Assembly: GCA_023404955.1 (NCBI GenBank)
Contig: JAEXZY010000120.1
Location: 1-64,000, forward strand
Source: Actinomycetes bacterium
GTDB taxonomy: Bacteria > Actinomycetota > Actinomycetes > Mycobacteriales > Mycobacteriaceae
Length of the DNA: 64,000 nt
Direction of reading: 5' to 3'
Part shown: one piece after another, positions 47,794-57,449 of the stretch
Layout of the letters: every line of letters begins with the position of its first letter
Numbering within the stretch: position 1 is the first letter of the stretch
Made by a program: the position numbers and the translations under genes
Notes under the pieces: model-generated
Database searches by the model: none
Seen by the model: only the letters and a program-made list of their open reading frames with translations
Told to the model about the DNA's origin: nothing

Positions 47794-48824
47794 GGGTCGT
47801 CACCTCTCGGTCGGTTCACTGTCGGTGTGGGCACCGTCTGCGGTGTGCTGCCCGCTGCGCCCCCCACCCCGCCCGCTTCTGGGCCCCGGTGCAGCACGCC
47901 TTCCAGCGCCGCCGCCAACCTCGCCGGGTCATGTAAAGGTGTACCAGGTCGGCACACGTCGGCGAACTCGACGCGGGCCTCGAGCATGGTCGCGGTGCGG
48001 CGCAGTTGATCGCGCTCGCGGTCGCTGGGTACCCGCGACGAGTCGACGATGATGTCGTTGACCGTGAAGGTCGGTGCGTGCTGGGCGAGCACGTGGATGT
48101 GGCGCTCCACCGAGAATCCGGATGTCTCGCCGGGTTCGGCGACCAGGTTGAGCACCAGGGCACGCCGCGCGGTGGTGCTCTGCAGGGCGGCGACCAACTG
48201 CGGCACCAGGACGTGCGGGATCACGCTGGTGAACCACGATCCCGGCCCGAGCACCACCAGATCGGCATCCATGATCGCGTCGACGGCCTGGTGGGTGGCC
48301 GGCGGATCGCCGGGCAACAGCCGGACCCTGCGCACCTTTCCGACGGTCGTGGCGATGGCGACCTGCCCCCGGATCGCGCGGCTGACCCGCGGGTCGGACT
48401 CCAGGCCCGCGACGTCGGCCTCGATGCTCAGGCCCATCGGGCACATCGGCAACACCCGGCCTTTGACACCCAGGATGCGACCCAGTTCGTCGAGTGCGGC
48501 CACCGGGTCGGCGAGCAGTTCGTTGAGGCCGGCCAGCATCAGATTCCCGATGGGATGTCCGGCCAGCGCGCCACTCCCGCCGAAGCGGTGCTGGATGATG
48601 GTGGCCCACAGCCGGCCGTGGGGGCTGTCAGAAGCCAACGCCGCCAACGCCATTCGCAGATCACCGGGTGGCACGATGTCGAGCTCGCTGCGCAGCCGGC
48701 CCGACGAACCGCCGTCGTCGGCCACGGTGACGATCGCGGTGACATGCGGGGTCAGGCGCCGAGCCGCCGACAGCGTGGCATACAGCCCGTGCCCACCGCC
48801 CAACGCGACGATGCGCACGCTCAT
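47784..48824 (-). CDS. yvcK: YvcK/CuvA-type gluconeogenesis factor
   Basis: A 346-residue YvcK/CofD-like protein (Rv1422, CuvA). It begins RIVALGGGHGLYATLSAARRL and contains TVADDGGSSGRLR, PPGDLRMALAALA and LGPGSWFTSVIPHVLVP, all family marks of UDP-sugar binding. It influences cell-wall growth and use of gluconeogenic carbon. I chose ATG at 48824, four bases of overlap with rapZ. The last 40 residues are a Pro/Gly/Thr-rich tail. Confidence 0.93.
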   Translation of the reverse strand: MSVRIVALGGGHGLYATLSAARRLTPHVTAIVTVADDGGSSGRLRSELDIVPPGDLRMALAALASDSPHGRLWATIIQHRFGGSGALAGHPIGNLMLAGLNELLADPVAALDELGRILGVKGRVLPMCPMGLSIEADVAGLESDPRVSRAIRGQVAIATTVGKVRRVRLLPGDPPATHQAVDAIMDADLVVLGPGSWFTSVIPHVLVPQLVAALQSTTARRALVLNLVAEPGETSGFSVERHIHVLAQHAPTFTVNDIIVDSSRVPSDRERDQLRRTATMLEARVEFADVCRPGTPLHDPARLAAALEGVLHRGPEAGGVGGAAGSTPQTVPTPTVNRPRGDDPWR

Positions 48825-49711
48825 TCGCGCCCCAGATCCCGGTGCAGGACGCGCACCGTCAGCGCCGTGTCCTGGAGCCGGTCGGCCAACGCCTCGGCCA
48901 TCGCGACGCTGCGGTGTTTGCCCCCGGTGCAACCGATGGCCACGGTCATGTAGCGCTTCCCCTCCCGCCGGTATCCATCGATCACGACGTCCAAGAGGTG
49001 ATGGTAGGAGTCGAGGAACTCCACGGCGCCGGGTTGGCCCAGGACGTAATCGCGAACTTGAGGATGCTGCCCGGTCTGCGGGCGCAGTTCGTCGACCCAG
49101 TGGGGGTTGGGCAGGAACCGGACGTCCATCACCGTGTCGGCGTCCATGGGCAGCCCGTACTTGTAGCCGAACGACTCCACGGTGACGTTGGTGTTGGCGA
49201 CGGTCTCGGCGGCGAAGGCCCGCTCGATGCTCTCCCGCAGGCCGTGCACCGACAGCGGCGACGTGTCGATGACGAGGTCGGCGGTGGCTCGCACGGGGGC
49301 GAGCAATGCCCGCTCGGCGGCGATCCCTTCGGCCAGGGTCTGGTTGCCCTGCAGGGGATGGCTGCGCCGGTTCTGTTCGTAGCGGCGCACCAGCATGTCG
49401 TCGGACGCTTCCAGGAAGACCACCCGCGGGATGATGTCGCGGGCCGCCAGCTCGCTGCGCACCCCGGCCAGGTCGCCGGTGAACCCCCGCGAACGCACGT
49501 CCATCACCACGGCCAGCTGGGTGATCCGCGACCCCGCGGCCAACCCGAGGTCGACCATGCGGGCGATCAGTTCCGGCGGCAGGTTGTCGGCGACGTACCA
49601 GCCGAGGTCTTCGAGGACTTTGGCCGCGGTGCCTCGACCCGCTCCGGACAGCCCGGTCACCAACACCACGTCGATTCCGCCCGATTCGCTGTCCATGCCC
49701 GCTTCCGTCAT
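48821..49711 (-). CDS. rapZ: RNase adapter RapZ / nucleotide-binding protein
   Basis: A 296-residue YvcJ/RapZ protein (Rv1421). Walker A is VTGLSGAGRGTAA (about 18-30), Walker B-like region VAVVMDVRSRG; C-terminal domain has SFGYKYGLPMDADTVMDVRFLPNPH and CTGGKHRSVAMAE. In E. coli it directs RNase E to glmZ; the actinobacterial role is unclear. Its ATG overlaps the uvrC stop by four bases. Confidence 0.94.
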   Translation of the reverse strand: MTEAGMDSESGGIDVVLVTGLSGAGRGTAAKVLEDLGWYVADNLPPELIARMVDLGLAAGSRITQLAVVMDVRSRGFTGDLAGVRSELAARDIIPRVVFLEASDDMLVRRYEQNRRSHPLQGNQTLAEGIAAERALLAPVRATADLVIDTSPLSVHGLRESIERAFAAETVANTNVTVESFGYKYGLPMDADTVMDVRFLPNPHWVDELRPQTGQHPQVRDYVLGQPGAVEFLDSYHHLLDVVIDGYRREGKRYMTVAIGCTGGKHRSVAMAEALADRLQDTALTVRVLHRDLGRE

Positions 49712-51783
49712 CCCGTCGCCGTGTGTCGATCATCGTCGATGGGGGCCACCTCTGCGTGGTGTTCGGCGTGCTCGTCGGCGTTCGGTTCGGTCACCGCCTC
49801 CGCTGCCGGAGCCTCGGCCGTCACGCCCAGCGCCTCCAGCACGGCGGTCGCCGTGGCCGTCCCGATGCCCGGCACGGCGGTGATCTCCTCCACCGACGCC
49901 TGGCGCAGCCGCGCCAGCGAACCGAAGTGCGTCACCAGCGCCTTGCGCCGGTGCTCCCCCAGGCCCCGCACCGAATCCAGCGCCGAGGCCGTCATCCGCT
50001 TCGACCGTTTGCTGCGGTGGTAGCTGATCGCGAACCGGTGCGCCTCGTCGCGGACCCGCTGCAGAAGATACAGTCCGTCGCTGTTGCGAGGCATGATCAC
50101 CGGGTCCGGCTCTGACGGCACCCACACCTCCTCGAGGCGCTTGGCCAGCCCGATCACCGCGACGTCGGTGACGCCGAGGTCCTCGAGCACGGCCGCCGCG
50201 GCGTTGACCTGCGGGGCGCCGCCGTCGACGACGAACAGGTTGGGCGGGTAGGCGAAACGTCGCGGCTTTCCTTCCGGAGCCGCTCCGGCGGCGACATCAG
50301 ACACAGCGGAGAAGTCGCCGGGCTGCTGGGTGTCGCGCAGGTGGCGGTGGAACCGGCGCCGCGTGACCTCCGCGATCGACGCGACGTCATCGGACCGCCC
50401 GTCCCCGGCGGCCTCGCGGATCGCGTAGTGGCGGTAGTCGGACTTGCGCGGCAGACCGTCCTCGAAGACCACCAGCGAGGCGACCACATCGGTGCCCTGC
50501 ACGTGGCTGATGTCGACGCACTCGATGCGCAGCGGCGCATCCTCGAGCCCGAGCGCCTCCTGAATGCTCTGCAGCGCAGCACTTCTGGCGGTGAAATCCC
50601 CGGCACGCTTGAGCTTGTGCTGGTTGAGCGCCTGCTCGGCGTTGCGCTGCACGGTCTCGGCCAGCGCGCGTTTGTCACCGCGCTGGGCCACCCGCAGTGA
50701 CACTCGTGAGCCACGCAGCTGGCACAACCAGGTCTCCAGTTCCGGGGCCGTCTCGGGCAGCACCGGCACCAGCACCTGTTTGGGCACCGGGTTGGTGGTC
50801 TCGTCGCCGCCCTCGTCGGCGGCGCCACCGAGCGCTGCCTGGTCGCCGTAGAACTGGGTCAGGAATTGCTCGACCAGGTACTCGATCGTCGATTCCCCTG
50901 GCTCGCCGGACTTTTCGATGACCCACCCGCGTTGGCCACGAACCCGGCCGCCCCGGACGTGGAACACCTGGACGGCAGCCTCCAGCTCATCGTCGGCGAA
51001 CGCGACCACGTCTGCGTCGGTGCCGTCGCCGAACACCACGGCCTGCTTCTCCATCGCCCGGCGCATCGCGCCGATGTTGTCGCGCAGCCGCGCGGCCCGT
51101 TCGAAGTCGAGGTCCTCGGCCGCGGCGTTCATCTGCTGTTCCATCTCGCGGATCAGCCGATCGGTCTTGCCGGCGAGGAAGTCACAGAAGTCGGCCACGA
51201 TCTGGCGGTGCTCGTCGGCGCTGACCCGTCCGACGCACGGGGCCGAGCACTTGTCGATGTAGCCGAGCAGGCAGGGCCGACCGATCTGGCTGTGCCGCTT
51301 GAACACTCCGCCCGAGCACGTGCGGGCCGGGAACACCCGGGTGAGCAGGTCCAGCGTCTCGCGGATCGCCCAGGCGTGCGAATAGGGCCCGAAGTAGCGG
51401 ACGCCCTTGCGGCGCGGGCCGCGGTACACCTTGAGCCGCGGATACTCCTCGTTCAGCGTGACAGCGAGAACCGGGTAGGACTTGTCGTCGCGGTATCGGA
51501 TGTTGAACCGCGGGTCGAATTCCTTGATCCAGTTGTATTCGAGCTGAAGCGCCTCGACCTCGGTGGTGACGACCGTCCACTCGACGCTGGCCGCGGTCGT
51601 CACCATCTGACGGGTGCGCGGCGCCAACCCCGACAGATCGGCGAAGTACGAGTTGAGCCGGCTGCGCAGACTCTTGGCCTTGCCGACGTAGATGACCCGA
51701 CGATGGGCATCACGGAATCGGTAGACGCCCGGCTCCACGGGAATCGACCCGGGAGCAGGTCGGTATGTCGCGGGATCCGGCAC
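49708..51783 (-). CDS. uvrC: Excinuclease ABC subunit C
   Basis: A 691-residue UvrC making both incisions in nucleotide excision repair. N-terminal GIY-YIG nuclease: GVYRFRD ... VIYVGKAKSLRSRL (about 18-42). A UVR domain follows (QMNAAAEDLDFERAARLRD, about 212-230) for UvrB contact. The RNase H-like 3' nuclease has ECVDISHVQGTD and LFVVDGGAPQVNAA. Tandem HhH motifs end it (SVRGLGEHRRKAL, ITAVPGIGTATA), plus a short acidic tail. The GTG start has TAACCT six bases upstream, so it is probably leaderless. Confidence 0.96.
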   Translation of the reverse strand: MPDPATYRPAPGSIPVEPGVYRFRDAHRRVIYVGKAKSLRSRLNSYFADLSGLAPRTRQMVTTAASVEWTVVTTEVEALQLEYNWIKEFDPRFNIRYRDDKSYPVLAVTLNEEYPRLKVYRGPRRKGVRYFGPYSHAWAIRETLDLLTRVFPARTCSGGVFKRHSQIGRPCLLGYIDKCSAPCVGRVSADEHRQIVADFCDFLAGKTDRLIREMEQQMNAAAEDLDFERAARLRDNIGAMRRAMEKQAVVFGDGTDADVVAFADDELEAAVQVFHVRGGRVRGQRGWVIEKSGEPGESTIEYLVEQFLTQFYGDQAALGGAADEGGDETTNPVPKQVLVPVLPETAPELETWLCQLRGSRVSLRVAQRGDKRALAETVQRNAEQALNQHKLKRAGDFTARSAALQSIQEALGLEDAPLRIECVDISHVQGTDVVASLVVFEDGLPRKSDYRHYAIREAAGDGRSDDVASIAEVTRRRFHRHLRDTQQPGDFSAVSDVAAGAAPEGKPRRFAYPPNLFVVDGGAPQVNAAAAVLEDLGVTDVAVIGLAKRLEEVWVPSEPDPVIMPRNSDGLYLLQRVRDEAHRFAISYHRSKRSKRMTASALDSVRGLGEHRRKALVTHFGSLARLRQASVEEITAVPGIGTATATAVLEALGVTAEAPAAEAVTEPNADEHAEHHAEVAPIDDDRHTATG

Positions 51784-51826
51784 GGACCCAGGTTACTGCG
51801 ACGCCCCGACGGGGTAGAGCGAGTAG

Positions 51827-53764
51827 GTGGCGGTGCGGACCGTGAACTCGACCCGGGTACTGGCCATTCTGTTGGCTGCCGTGCTGGTCTGCGCCGGTTG
51901 CACCGCTGGTGAAGCATCTGCCGCGCCCGCGGGGTCGTGCGCGATCGTGAGCAACGGCACGCCCGTCACCAAGCAGCAGGGCCCCGACAACGCGTCGGCG
52001 CCGGAGATCGCGACCGGCTATCGCACCGGGATGACCGCCGTCCACACCGATCACTACGCGGTCGCCACCGCCAACCCGCTGGCCACCCAGGCGGCGTGCG
52101 AGGTGCTGCGCGACGGCGGCACGGCCGCCGACGCGCTGGTGACCGCCCAGGCCGTTCTCGGCCTGGTGGAACCGCAGTCGTCGGGCATCGGCGGAGGCGG
52201 CTTCCTGCTGTACTACGACGCGGCGGCGAACGCGGTGCAGGCGTTCGACGGACGCGAGACCGCATCCGCGGCCGCTACCGAGAACTATCTGCGGTGGGTG
52301 TCGGACACCGACAGGACGGCGCCGAAACCCGACGCGCGCGCGTCGGGCCGCTCCATCGGGGTTCCCGGCATCGTGCGCATGCTGGCCGACGTGCACACCC
52401 AGCACGGCCGCACACCGTGGCGCGACCTGTTCGGCCCCGCGGTCCGGCTCGCCGACGACGGGTTCGAGATCAGCCCGCGGCTGGCGGCAGCCATCGCCGA
52501 GGCCGCCCCCAAGCTGCGGCTCGACGCCGCGTCCGCCGAATACTTCCTCGAACCCGACGGCTCCCCGAAGTCCGGCCGGCTGACCAACCCGGCGTATGCG
52601 AAGACGCTCGGGGCGATCGCCACCGACCCGGCGGCCCTCTACACCGGGCCGATCGCCGAGGACATCGTGGCGGCCGCGGCCGACACCGCAGGCGGACGCA
52701 CCCCGAGCCTGATGACCACCTCGGATCTAGCCGGGTACGCCACCAAGATCAGGGAACCGCTGTGCACGCCCTACCGCGGCAAGCAGATCTGCGGGATGCC
52801 CCCGCCGTCGTCGGGCGGTATCGCGGTGGCCGAAACGCTGGGCGTGCTCTCGCATTTCGACATGGCCGCACACCGGCCCACCGAGGTCGACGCCGACGGG
52901 GTCGGCTTGAACGGCGGCCGTCCGACCGTGCAGGGTGTGCACCTGATCTCCGAGGCCGAGCGGTTGGCCTACGCCGACCGGGACCGCTACGTCGCCGACA
53001 CCGACTTCGTGCCACTGCCGGGCGGCTCACCGAATGCGCTGCTGGCGGCCGACTACCTCGCGGGCCGGGCGGCGCTGATCTCGCCCGACCGCACGATGGG
53101 AACGGCGAAGCCGGGCGAGTTCGGGCCGCCCATGGCCCCGGCGCCGCCCGTGCCCGAGCACGGCACCAGCCACATCAGTGTCGTCGACGCGCAGGGCAAC
53201 GCGGCATCGCTGACCACGACGATCGAATCGGCGTTCGGCTCGTTCCACATGGTGGACGGCTTCCTGTTGAACAACCAACTCACCGATTTCTCGGCCGAGC
53301 CGGCCGGTCCGGACGGCGCGCCCGTCGCCAACCGGGTGGCGCCGGGCAAACGTCCGCGCAGCACGATGGCGCCCACGCTGGTGTTCGACAGCGATGCCGC
53401 CGGGGCGCGCGGGAGTCTGTATGCGGTGGCCGGCTCACCGGGCGGTTCGACGATCGTTCAGTTCGTGGTGAAAACGCTTGTCGGGATGCTCGATTGGGGG
53501 CTGGACCCGCAACAGGCCGTCTCGATGGTGGACTTCGGGGCGGCCAACTCCCCCACCACCAACGTCGGCGGCGAACACCCGGTCATCGACATCACCGACG
53601 ACGGGCGCAACGACCCGCTGGTGACCGGACTGCGGGCGCTCGGCCACCGCGTCGACCTCGCCGATCAGTCGAGCGGGCTGTCGGCGATCGTGCGCGCCGA
53701 CCCTGGGTGGGTGGGCGGCGCCGATCCGCGCCGGGAGGGCGCGGTCATGGGTGACGGCGGTTGA
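51827..53764 (+). CDS. ggt: Gamma-glutamyltransferase, predicted lipoprotein
   Basis: A 645-residue GGT precursor that cleaves glutathione-like gamma-glutamyl bonds outside the membrane. The N-terminus has a hydrophobic segment and lipobox LVCAGC, with Cys24 as the lipidation site. The autocatalytic cleavage site is EHGTSHISVVD; the Thr begins the small subunit. Acceptor/donor motifs SGIGGGGFLLYYD and AGSPGGSTIVQ are intact. Possible starts are GTG at 51827, 51833 or 51842. The 3' end overlaps the convergent PH-domain gene by 20 bases. Confidence 0.92.
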   Translation: MAVRTVNSTRVLAILLAAVLVCAGCTAGEASAAPAGSCAIVSNGTPVTKQQGPDNASAPEIATGYRTGMTAVHTDHYAVATANPLATQAACEVLRDGGTAADALVTAQAVLGLVEPQSSGIGGGGFLLYYDAAANAVQAFDGRETASAAATENYLRWVSDTDRTAPKPDARASGRSIGVPGIVRMLADVHTQHGRTPWRDLFGPAVRLADDGFEISPRLAAAIAEAAPKLRLDAASAEYFLEPDGSPKSGRLTNPAYAKTLGAIATDPAALYTGPIAEDIVAAAADTAGGRTPSLMTTSDLAGYATKIREPLCTPYRGKQICGMPPPSSGGIAVAETLGVLSHFDMAAHRPTEVDADGVGLNGGRPTVQGVHLISEAERLAYADRDRYVADTDFVPLPGGSPNALLAADYLAGRAALISPDRTMGTAKPGEFGPPMAPAPPVPEHGTSHISVVDAQGNAASLTTTIESAFGSFHMVDGFLLNNQLTDFSAEPAGPDGAPVANRVAPGKRPRSTMAPTLVFDSDAAGARGSLYAVAGSPGGSTIVQFVVKTLVGMLDWGLDPQQAVSMVDFGAANSPTTNVGGEHPVIDITDDGRNDPLVTGLRALGHRVDLADQSSGLSAIVRADPGWVGGADPRREGAVMGDGG

Positions 53765-54224
53765 CCTCACCGGCGCTCTGGCCGCTCTGATAGCGCTGCA
53801 TCGCCGCGCGGACACTGTCCATCGCGTCCGCGGCGCGCCCCTTGTCGACGGCTTGGATCGCCATCACCGGCACGTATTCGTCGTCGGGCAGGTCCAACCG
53901 GGCCCAGCGCGCGCCCGGATGAAAAGACAATCCGCGCACCAGGTTCCAATCGAACACGCGGTAAGCGAACAGGTTCCGGACCGCGATACCGGCGGGCCCG
54001 ACCCGCAGCCGCGGCCGCGCGAACAAGCAGACGGCCGCACCGAACACGACGCCGAGCGCGGCGATGGCGACCTGGTCGGCCGTCTGGAAGATCACCCCGG
54101 TGGTGCCGACCTTGAGCAGCACTCCGACGATCACGTGGGCGGCGACGATGACGACCGCGGCCGCGTACGCGAACTTCGGGGTGAGCTGCGGCTTGACCTC
54201 GAGGTCCCAGCTGTCGCCGCTCAT
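53745..54224 (-). CDS. PH-domain membrane protein (Rv1417-like)
   Basis: A 159-residue protein with two hydrophobic helices (about 18-40 and 48-70) followed by a bacterial PH-like domain (RPRLRVGPAGIAVRNLFAYRVFDWNLV ... FHPGARWARLDLPDDEYVPVMAIQ). It corresponds to Rv1417. Function unknown. Its ATG overlaps the ribH stop by four bases, so it is coupled to the riboflavin genes. Confidence 0.88.
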   Translation of the reverse strand: MSGDSWDLEVKPQLTPKFAYAAAVVIVAAHVIVGVLLKVGTTGVIFQTADQVAIAALGVVFGAAVCLFARPRLRVGPAGIAVRNLFAYRVFDWNLVRGLSFHPGARWARLDLPDDEYVPVMAIQAVDKGRAADAMDSVRAAMQRYQSGQSAGEVNRRHP

Positions 54225-54703
54225 GACGTCGAGGTGAGGCCGCGCAGCGTCAGCGCCGTCGACAGCGCGGCGGCGGCCGCCTGGGCGCCCTTGTCCTCGG
54301 CCGACTCGGGCAACCCGGCCCGGTCGAGGGCCTGGTGTTCGGTGTTCACCGTCAGCACGCCGTTGGCCACGGGGGTGGCCTCATCCAGCGACACCCGGGT
54401 CAGGCCCTGAGTCACGGCGTCACACACGTAATCGAAATGCGGTGTCTCGCCGCGGATCACGACACCCAGCGCGACGACGGCGTCGTGCGTCCTGGCCAGC
54501 GCCTGCGCGACGACGGGAATCTCGATCGCCCCGAGCACCCGCACCACGGTCGGATCGGTCACGCCGGCAGCGGCGGCCTCACGACGGGCACCGTCGAGCA
54601 GGGCGTCGCAGATCTTCTCGTGCCAGGTGCTCGCGACGATCGCCAGGGACAGGCCGGCTGCGTCCAGGTCCGGCATATCGGGAACGCCTGCGGCAGGACT
54701 CAT
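54221..54703 (-). CDS. ribH: 6,7-dimethyl-8-ribityllumazine synthase
   Basis: A 160-residue lumazine synthase that joins the pyrimidine and butanone phosphate precursors of riboflavin. Motifs: VASTWHEKICDALLDGA near the N-terminus, LGAIEIPVVAQAL (about 57-69), LGVVIRGETPHFDYV (about 79-93) with the catalytic His, and the C-terminal EDKGAQAAAAAL. ATG overlaps the ribBA stop by four bases. Confidence 0.96.
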   Translation of the reverse strand: MSPAAGVPDMPDLDAAGLSLAIVASTWHEKICDALLDGARREAAAAGVTDPTVVRVLGAIEIPVVAQALARTHDAVVALGVVIRGETPHFDYVCDAVTQGLTRVSLDEATPVANGVLTVNTEHQALDRAGLPESAEDKGAQAAAAALSTALTLRGLTSTS

Positions 54704-55971
54704 TTCGAGCCGCCGATGTCGCCGGGCAGCACCTCGTCGTAGTCCTCGAGGCCGACGAGGTCATGGCCCATGCGGTCGCGTTTGGTCATCAGGTAGCGGA
54801 TGTTCTCCGAGTTGGCCCGAACCGGCAGCGGCACGCGCTCGATGATGTGCAGGCCGTAGCCGTCGAGACCGACGCGTTTGGCCGGGTTGTTGGTCAGCAG
54901 GCGCATCGAGCGCACGCCCAGGTCGACCAGGATCTGGGCGCCGGTGCCGTAGTCGCGGGCATCGGCCGGCAGACCGAGCTTGAGGTTCGCGTCGACGGTG
55001 TCGTCGCCGGCGTCCTGCAACTGGTAGGCCTGCAGCTTGTGCATCAGCCCGATGCCGCGGCCCTCATGGCCACGCATGTAGAGCACCACACCACGGCCCT
55101 CCCGGGCCACCATGGCCAGCGCGGCGTCGAGCTGCGGTCCGCAGTCGCATCGCCGCGAGCCGAACACGTCACCGGTCAAGCATTCCGAGTGCACGCGGAC
55201 CAGGACGTCGTGCCCGTCCTCGTGGGGGCCCGCGATATCGCCCCGGACCAGGGCGACGTGCTCGACGTCCTCGTAGATGCTGGTGTAGCCGACGGCACGG
55301 AACTCGCCGTGCCGGGTGGGGATGCGGGCCTCGGCGATCCGCTGGATGTGCTTTTCGTGCTTGCGCCGCCACTCGATCAGATCGGCGATCGAGATCAGCG
55401 CGAGGTCGTGTTCGTCGGCGAAGATCCGCAGCTCATCGGTCTGGGCCATCGCGCCCTCGTCCTTCTGGCTGACGATCTCGCAGATCGTGCCGGCCGGCTG
55501 CAGCCCGGCCAGCCGGGCCAGGTCGACGGCCGCCTCGGTGTGGCCGGGACGGCGCAGCACCCCACCGTCCTTCGCGCGCAACGGAACGACGTGCCCGGGC
55601 TTGGTGAAGTCGTCGGCCACCGCGGTCGGGTCGGCGAGCAACCGCATCGTCGTCGCCCGGTCCGATGCCGAGATACCGGTCCCCACACCGTGTTTGGCGT
55701 CGACTGTGACGGTGTAGGCGGTGCCGTGCTTGTCCTGGTTGACCGCGTACATCGGCAGCAGCCCGAGCCGGTCGCAGATCTCGCCGTCGAGGGGAACGCA
55801 GAGGTAACCGGAGGTGTAGCGCACCATGAACGCCACCAGTTCGGGCGTGGCCTTCTCGGCGGCGAAGATCAGATCGCCTTCGTTCTCCCGGTCTTCGTCG
55901 TCGATGACGACCACGGCCTTGCCTGCGGCGATGTCGGCCACCGCCCGCTCGACCGAATCCAGCCTCGTCAT
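54700..55971 (-). CDS. ribBA: Bifunctional DHBP synthase / GTP cyclohydrolase II
   Basis: A 423-residue fusion making both early riboflavin precursors (ribA2, Rv1415). N-terminal RibB domain (about 1-200): DDEDRENEGDLIFAAEKAT, with the metal site, and RPGHTEAAVDLARLAG. C-terminal RibA domain (about 205-400): VRVHSECLTGDVFGSRRCDCG with the three zinc Cys, and YMRGHEGRGIGLMHKL. I chose ATG at 55971 with AAGGTGG five bases upstream; GTG at 55977 is an alternative. Confidence 0.95.
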   Translation of the reverse strand: MTRLDSVERAVADIAAGKAVVVIDDEDRENEGDLIFAAEKATPELVAFMVRYTSGYLCVPLDGEICDRLGLLPMYAVNQDKHGTAYTVTVDAKHGVGTGISASDRATTMRLLADPTAVADDFTKPGHVVPLRAKDGGVLRRPGHTEAAVDLARLAGLQPAGTICEIVSQKDEGAMAQTDELRIFADEHDLALISIADLIEWRRKHEKHIQRIAEARIPTRHGEFRAVGYTSIYEDVEHVALVRGDIAGPHEDGHDVLVRVHSECLTGDVFGSRRCDCGPQLDAALAMVAREGRGVVLYMRGHEGRGIGLMHKLQAYQLQDAGDDTVDANLKLGLPADARDYGTGAQILVDLGVRSMRLLTNNPAKRVGLDGYGLHIIERVPLPVRANSENIRYLMTKRDRMGHDLVGLEDYDEVLPGDIGGSK

Positions 55972-56083
55972 CCTCACCACCTTGCCGGTCCCCACACGGG
56001 AAACCACGTATGTCCCGTTCAGTATGAACCACGGAGCAGCCCGCGTTATTGCCCGCCTGAGCGAGGCCGCGATACTTCCTGCC

Positions 56084-56776
56084 ATGACGCTCACCGACGC
56101 GCTCACGATCGGCTCCGTCGTGTTCGACGACGTGGACCAGATCGATGTCACCGGCCCCTACGAGGTCCTCTCGTCGTTGCCGAACGTGACGTACACCACC
56201 TACGGGCTCACCGCCGAACCGGTGCGGGACTACCGCGGCCTGCGGCTGCTGCCCGACGCCGTCATCGACGACGCGCCCCAGCTCGACGTGCTGCACGTGC
56301 CGGGCGGACCCGGCCAGCAGGCGCTGATGGACGACGAGCGGCTGCTGGGCTGGTTGCGGAACCAGGCAGCCGGGGCGCAGTGCGTGCTGTCGGTGTGCAC
56401 CGGCGCGTTGCTGCTCGGCGCGGCCGGGCTGCTGCGGGGCCGCCAGGCGACCACGCACTGGGCCGCGATGGACGTGCTGCCGATCTTCGGCGCGACCCCG
56501 CGCGCCGAGCGCGTGGTGACAGACGACACATTCGTGTTCGCCGGCGGCGTCACCGCCGGCATCGACGCGGCGCTGGTGGTCGCGGCCCGACTGCGCGGTG
56601 TGGAGGAGGCGCAGGCCGCGCAGCTGACCATGCAGTACGCGCCCGAGCCGCCGTTCAGCGCGGGTTCGCCAGACACCGCACCGCGGGAGGTGTTGCACAC
56701 CGTCAGCGACCGCACCGCCGCGATGCGGCAGGACCGGCTAAACACCGCACGTGATATCGCGGCCCGCTGGGCGTGA
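56084..56776 (+). CDS. DJ-1/PfpI family protein
   Basis: A 230-residue class I glutamine-amidotransferase-like protein of the PfpI_2 / isonitrile hydratase subgroup. The nucleophile elbow is LSVCTGALLLGAAGLL (Cys about 102), with the nearby acid in DQIDVTGPYEVLS and HVPGGPGQQAL. Possible roles are isonitrile hydration or glyoxal detoxification; not decidable here. GATACT lies seven bases before the ATG. It sits inside the riboflavin cluster on the opposite strand and abuts ribE with no gap. Confidence 0.87.
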   Translation: MTLTDALTIGSVVFDDVDQIDVTGPYEVLSSLPNVTYTTYGLTAEPVRDYRGLRLLPDAVIDDAPQLDVLHVPGGPGQQALMDDERLLGWLRNQAAGAQCVLSVCTGALLLGAAGLLRGRQATTHWAAMDVLPIFGATPRAERVVTDDTFVFAGGVTAGIDAALVVAARLRGVEEAQAAQLTMQYAPEPPFSAGSPDTAPREVLHTVSDRTAAMRQDRLNTARDIAARWA

Positions 56777-57388
56777 TCAGTCGCCGTCTGAAGCTCTTCT
56801 CGGCGCCATCAGCCGCTCGACATACTTGGCGATGACGTCGACTTCGAGGTTCACCGGGGCGCCCACCTCGGCGTGCCCCAGCGTGGTCAGGTCCAGCGTG
56901 GTCGGGATCAGCGACACCTCGAACCAGTCGGCACCCAGCCCCGACACCGTCAGCGACACCCCGTCCACGGTGATCGAGCCCTTCTCGACGATGTAGCGCG
57001 ACAACGCCTCCGGCAGCCCGATCCGGACGACCGTCCAATGCTCCGAGGGGGTTTTGGACACGATGTGGCCGGTGCCGTCGACGTGGCCCTGCACGATGTG
57101 GCCGCCCAGCCTGCTGCTGACCGCGGCCGCCCGCTCGAGATTCACCCGGGTGCCGACATCGGCGCCGTTCAGGCTGGATCTGTTCAACGTCTCGGCCATC
57201 ACGTCGGCAGAGAACGATCCGTCGGCCAGCACATCGACCACGGTCAGGCAGACCCCGTTCACGGCGATTGAATCCCCGTGTCCGGCATCCGAAGTCACGA
57301 TCGGGCCACGAATGACCAAACGCGCGGCATCGCCGAGGTCCTCCCTGCCGACGATCTCGCCCAGTTCTTCGACGATTCCGGTGAACAC
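56777..57388 (-). CDS. ribE: Riboflavin synthase, alpha subunit
   Basis: A 203-residue riboflavin synthase (ribC in M. tuberculosis naming) with two lumazine-binding repeats. It begins FTGIVEELGEI; each repeat has a GDSIAVNGVCLTV or GSITVDGVSLTV motif (about 38-50 and 136-147), and GGHIVQGHVDGTG lies between. It dismutates two lumazines to riboflavin. GTG start with TAGTCT six bases upstream. Its stop codon directly abuts that of the DJ-1 gene. Confidence 0.95.
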   Translation of the reverse strand: MFTGIVEELGEIVGREDLGDAARLVIRGPIVTSDAGHGDSIAVNGVCLTVVDVLADGSFSADVMAETLNRSSLNGADVGTRVNLERAAAVSSRLGGHIVQGHVDGTGHIVSKTPSEHWTVVRIGLPEALSRYIVEKGSITVDGVSLTVSGLGADWFEVSLIPTTLDLTTLGHAEVGAPVNLEVDVIAKYVERLMAPRRASDGD

Positions 57389-57449
57389 CTGTCCAGACTA
57401 GGCCCACCGGCGGACGGTCCCTGTCCGGCGCACCCTCTACGATGCAGGC

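Noticed and set aside
55972..56083. Possible FMN riboswitch before ribBA
   Set aside because: The 112-bp gap is too short and lacks the conserved FMN-element helices; only a 6-bp inverted repeat (55996-56001 with 56013-56018) is present, which is weak.
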